Assembly: GCA_002319965.1 (NCBI GenBank)
Contig: DCJQ01000031.1
Location: 1-5,736 of the forward strand
Source: Megasphaera sp. UBA1696
GTDB taxonomy: Bacteria > Bacillota > Negativicutes > Veillonellales > Megasphaeraceae
Length of the DNA: 5,736 bases
Direction: 5' to 3'
This document shows, piece by piece, positions 5,319 to 5,736 of the stretch; the first letter of the stretch is position 1, and every line of letters begins with the position of its first letter. The notes under the pieces were generated by a model, which saw only the letters and a program-made list of their open reading frames with translations, was not told the DNA's origin and ran no database searches. Both the position numbers and the translations under genes were made by a program.

Positions 5319-5386
5319 GACGGGTATACTATAAGCACAGTAAGGATTAACTTACCCGTCCAAGTATTTCGAATCGTAACGATTCG
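5319..5386 (+). promoter_or_regulatory. Two inverted repeats upstream of the ferredoxin gene
   Basis: The first is an 8-base perfect inverted repeat GACGGGTA (5319-5326) and TACCCGTC (5353-5360) with 26 bases between. The second is CGAATCG-TAA-CGATTCG (5370-5386), which ends four bases before the AAAGGAG. The best -10 candidates (TATACT 5325-5330, TATAAG 5330-5335) have no good -35, so the promoter is uncertain. If transcription starts near 5337 the first dyad is a DNA site; if it starts further up, both could fold in the mRNA leader and the second could affect ribosome access. Confidence 0.4.
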
Positions 5387-5405
5387 GACAAAGGAGTGAT
5401 TTGTT

Positions 5406-5591
5406 ATGAAGTACAAAGTAAACGATACCTGTATTGCATGTGGTCTCTGCGCCGGAACTTGTCCTGAAGTTTTCCGCATGAACGATGAAACGGGTATGGC
5501 CGAAGCCTATGCCGAAGCCACCGAAGCAACGAATGAATCGGCTCAGGACGCGATGAATTCCTGCCCGGCCGGTGCCATTGAAGAAGCATAA
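5406..5591 (+). CDS. Ferredoxin, single [4Fe-4S] cluster
   Basis: A 61-residue acidic electron carrier of the monocluster bacterial type. Ligands C9, C12 and C15 (CIACGLC) plus C53 in SCPAGAI bind one cubane [4Fe-4S] cluster. The second-cluster half of the classic 2[4Fe-4S] ferredoxin is replaced by the acidic segment 21-50. In several monocluster ferredoxins C19 forms a disulfide with a cysteine eight residues before the last ligand; here that position is Ser45, leaving C19 unpaired. AAAGGAG (5390-5396) lies nine bases before ATG, so the start is firm. It is followed by a strong terminator and so appears monocistronic. Partner enzymes cannot be named from the window; the iron-sulfur flavoprotein gene 2.3 kb away is a possible but unproven client. 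Confidence 0.94.
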   Translation: MKYKVNDTCIACGLCAGTCPEVFRMNDETGMAEAYAEATEATNESAQDAMNSCPAGAIEEA

Positions 5592-5635
5592 CCCGGTTTC
5601 AAGATCGATACTCTTTATATACTTCTTGTTTGATG

Positions 5636-5672
5636 AAAAGCACTGTCGGAGTTTTCCGGCAGTGCTTTTTTT
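5636..5672 (+). terminator. Terminator of the ferredoxin gene
   Basis: Strong hairpin of 11 pairs from 5640-5650 to 5655-5665 (GCACTGTCGGA paired with TCCGGCAGTGC, one G-T wobble), loop GTTT, preceded by AAAA and followed by a seven-base T run. It lies about 45 bases after the ferredoxin stop. The remaining 64 bases to the window edge are AT-rich and hold no recognisable gene. Confidence 0.93.
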
Positions 5673-5736
5673 GTACTCCGAGAATAAGAGGCAGTGCATC
5701 TCTTTTCACTTTTTTATAAAGTAAAATATGATATAA

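Noticed and set aside
5352..5699. 115-codon open frame on the - strand over the ferredoxin
   Set aside because: It spans the ferredoxin, its upstream repeats and its terminator; Cys- and Arg-rich with no start signal.
1..5736. CRISPR array, tRNA, insertion sequence or defence genes
   Set aside because: No regularly spaced direct repeats, no cloverleaf-like sequence, no transposase motif and no nuclease, toxin or restriction gene were seen on either strand.

Overview
The window carries six intact protein genes of a typical low-to-medium-GC anaerobic Firmicute. Gene content, strong purine-rich ribosome binding sites, consensus-like sigma-70 type promoters and a Thermotoga/clostridial-type monocluster ferredoxin suggest a Negativicutes bacterium, perhaps close to Megasphaera or another Veillonellales genus. 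That placement is an inference from general familiarity and was not tested by a search.

Layout. Positions 1-58 hold the intrinsic terminator of a gene lying to the left. Positions 59-446 have no convincing gene; one short frame looks like a decayed coding remnant, and the stretch ends in a second terminator (447-481). Enolase (eno, + strand) has its own promoter region and a strong ribosome binding site. Its last 10 bases overlap the end of a convergent HxlR-family regulator gene (- strand). That regulator is divergent from a + strand flavoprotein gene whose cysteine spacing matches iron-sulfur flavoproteins. The shared 175-base interval contains two well-formed back-to-back promoters and TACT/AGTA dyads between them. 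A perfect 16-bp hairpin and a second long imperfect inverted repeat separate the flavoprotein from a convergent 12-helix amino acid permease of the APC superfamily (- strand). The permease is divergent from a small heavy-metal-associated (HMA) domain protein (+ strand), again with two good promoters. Last comes a 61-residue single-cluster ferredoxin (+ strand), closed by a strong terminator.

How the genes fit together. Every gene appears to be its own transcription unit. The clearest functional module is the HxlR regulator plus the iron-sulfur flavoprotein, a divergent pair that in other bacteria is typically a redox- or electrophile-responsive switch. The ferredoxin could supply low-potential electrons in the same anaerobic redox economy, and the HMA protein probably handles copper or a similar soft metal, but nothing here links them directly. 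Enolase is housekeeping glycolysis. I see no CRISPR array, tRNA, rRNA, insertion sequence or defence system. The window is mostly ordinary chromosome; the more interesting points are the eno/hxlR tail overlap, the regulator-flavoprotein switch, the paired inverted repeats at 3144-3280, and the unexplained 59-446 stretch.
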